From: Verrucomicrobiota bacterium
GTDB lineage: Bacteria > Verrucomicrobiota > Kiritimatiellia > Kiritimatiellales > Tichowtungiaceae
NCBI GenBank assembly: GCA_030619095.1
Contig: JAUXCB010000071.1
Location: 1-7,506, forward strand
DNA length: 7,506 bases
Direction: 5' to 3'
The position numbers and the translations under genes are program-made. The notes beneath the pieces were generated by a model. That model was given only the letters and a program-made list of their open reading frames with translations, was not told the DNA's origin and did no database searches. Numbering within the stretch: position 1 is the stretch's first letter; each line of letters begins with the position of its first letter. Shown one piece after another: positions 6,737 to 7,506 of this stretch.

Positions 6737-7297
6737 TTATTCTGCCGGGCGGGCGTTATAGGTTTTGATTTCCTGCTCGAGCGTTTTATAGGCTTGGCTG
6801 TTCAGGAAGCGATCGGACAGTTCTCTGTCTTCGGTAAGTTGAGTGACGATGATGCCGGGATCAAGCTTCATTAACGCGCAAGCGGTGACCATCCCGTTGG
6901 TCGTTTCGTGCTTCAGTTCGCTGGCGACGAGGGTGGGGATATATTGGCCGGTGATGGTTTCGGCGGCATGGCCGAATGAGATAAGCAGGGGATCTTTTTT
7001 AGTGAGGCCGGTTTCTTTAGAAAACGCTGTGCGGAGTTCCTCCATGCGGGTTCCGAGTTGCAGGGCCAGCTTTCGTCGGCCCTGGGCTTTGGCCTGGTTG
7101 AGGGCGATGGGAAGGCTTTCGGATTTGGCGGCTCCCACGGTGGCGAGCCCGCCCGCCATCATAATCCGTTCGGCTTGAATCTGGAACAGATCCTGAAGGG
7201 TCAGAGGGGCCTCGACGACGACTTCCGGAGGAGTTAAGCAGCCGGACAGTCCGGCCAGAAGGGTGGTTAGCGCAACGAGGAGCAGGGTCTTTTTCAT
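6737..7297 (-). CDS. LPP20-like outer-membrane lipoprotein
   Basis: This encodes a 186-residue lipoprotein. The signal peptide is MKKTLLLVALTTLLAGLSGC, with lipobox LSGC. C20 becomes the lipidated N-terminus, and Leu at +2 (not Asp) fits outer-membrane sorting by the E. coli rule. After a short linker, residues of about 48-90 (GLATVGAAKSESLPIALNQA, then KAQGRRKLALQL) resemble the LPP20 fold seen in small secreted proteins. There, a conserved 'new and improved A-rich' helix follows a strand starting GxAxxG. The remainder is mixed helix/strand (TITGQYIPTLVASELKHE, TACALMKLDP) and matches the usual follow-on strands of that fold. The length is normal and the frame intact. The ATG at 7295-7297 is required for the signal peptide. 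No Shine-Dalgarno site is apparent. It is divergent from the ETF gene across 142 bases. The lipoprotein call is firm, the LPP20 assignment moderate, and the role unknown. Confidence 0.78.
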   Translation of the reverse strand: MKKTLLLVALTTLLAGLSGCLTPPEVVVEAPLTLQDLFQIQAERIMMAGGLATVGAAKSESLPIALNQAKAQGRRKLALQLGTRMEELRTAFSKETGLTKKDPLLISFGHAAETITGQYIPTLVASELKHETTNGMVTACALMKLDPGIIVTQLTEDRELSDRFLNSQAYKTLEQEIKTYNARPAE

Positions 7298-7379
7298 GGC
7301 GGAACGCTACCGGATTCGGTGGGTGCGAGCAACCGCTTTGCGCTGTTTATGAATAATGCATGTGGCCGGGGGTTTCCTC

Positions 7380-7408
7380 TTGAGGTGGCGTCGTCAAATC
7401 CTTATAAA
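7380..7408 (+). promoter_or_regulatory. Sigma-70-type promoter for the ETF gene
   Basis: TTGAGG (7380-7385) and TATAAA (7403-7408) are separated by exactly 17 bases, close to the TTGACA-N17-TATAAT consensus. Transcription would start near 7414-7416, giving a leader of about 25 bases that contains the AAAGGAAGG ribosome site. The promoter lies in the spacer between the divergent lipoprotein and ETF genes and points to the latter. This is read from sequence only. Confidence 0.55.
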
Positions 7409-7439
7409 GGGGGATCTTATTTTATCGAAAGGAAGGTCT

Positions 7440-7506
7440 ATGAACATAGTGGTCTGCATCAAGCAGGTGCCCGATTCGGATAAGGTCACCATTGACCGCG
7501 AGACAA
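7440..7506 (+). CDS. etfB: Electron transfer flavoprotein beta subunit, N-terminal part (runs off the window)
   Basis: Only the first 22 codons are present, beginning MNIVVCIKQVPDSDKVTID. The IVVCIKQVPD signature followed by a short charged strand is highly characteristic of EtfB/FixA, the AMP-binding beta subunit of electron transfer flavoprotein. With EtfA it carries FAD-bound electrons from acyl-CoA and other dehydrogenases to the quinone pool, or takes part in electron bifurcation, in the cytoplasm. The ATG at 7440 is supported by AAAGGAAGG at 7428-7436, the clearest ribosome site in the window, and by the promoter just upstream. An etfA gene is expected right after etfB, outside the window. 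Whether this is the classical or the bifurcating/FixAB type cannot be decided from this fragment. Confidence 0.88.
   Translation, partial: MNIVVCIKQVPDSDKVTIDRET

Noticed and set aside
6510..6761. 83-codon plus-strand frame in the spacer
   Set aside because: It has low-complexity composition, no ribosome site, crosses inverted repeats and runs antisense into the lipoprotein gene.

Overview
The window looks like chromosomal DNA of a Gram-negative bacterium. It has a lipid A-type acyltransferase, an outer-membrane-type lipoprotein and a secreted murein transglycosylase. Shine-Dalgarno sites are weak before most genes, and the spacers carry palindromic and 7-bp repeat debris. That mix would suit the Verrucomicrobiota/Kiritimatiellota part of the PVC group. 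This placement is a low-confidence impression, because the window has no marker gene such as rRNA.

Layout. Positions 1-271 hold no convincing gene. Positions 272-3466 (+) encode a 1064-residue SWIM zinc-finger plus SNF2/Swi2 ATPase, complete with every helicase motif. Tail to tail with it, and overlapping by four bases, is the C-terminal remnant of an ATP-grasp enzyme (3463 to about 3780, -). At about 3770-3785 this remnant runs head to head into a TauE/SafE-type permease (+, to 4402) that lacks its own first ~45-50 residues. Both genes are therefore beheaded at one point, which is the most notable anomaly here. Next come a secreted family-1 lytic transglycosylase (4507-5439, +) and, convergent with it, an LpxL/HtrB-like acyltransferase (5473-6366, -). 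A ~370-bp gene-free spacer follows, made of short repeats and inverted repeats. A small LPP20-like lipoprotein (6737-7297, -) comes next. The window closes with the first 22 codons of an electron-transfer flavoprotein beta subunit (7440 onward, +), which has a good sigma-70-type promoter and ribosome binding site.

How the genes relate. The genes do not form one operon. Three (transglycosylase, acyltransferase, lipoprotein) act on the cell envelope, but they are on different strands or separated by spacers. The SNF2 ATPase acts on DNA or nucleoprotein, and the ETF subunit begins a separate redox operon, probably etfBA. I found no CRISPR array, intact insertion sequence, rRNA, functional tRNA or recognisable defence cassette. 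The SNF2 protein has the common housekeeping-type bacterial architecture and no defence-type partners are in view.
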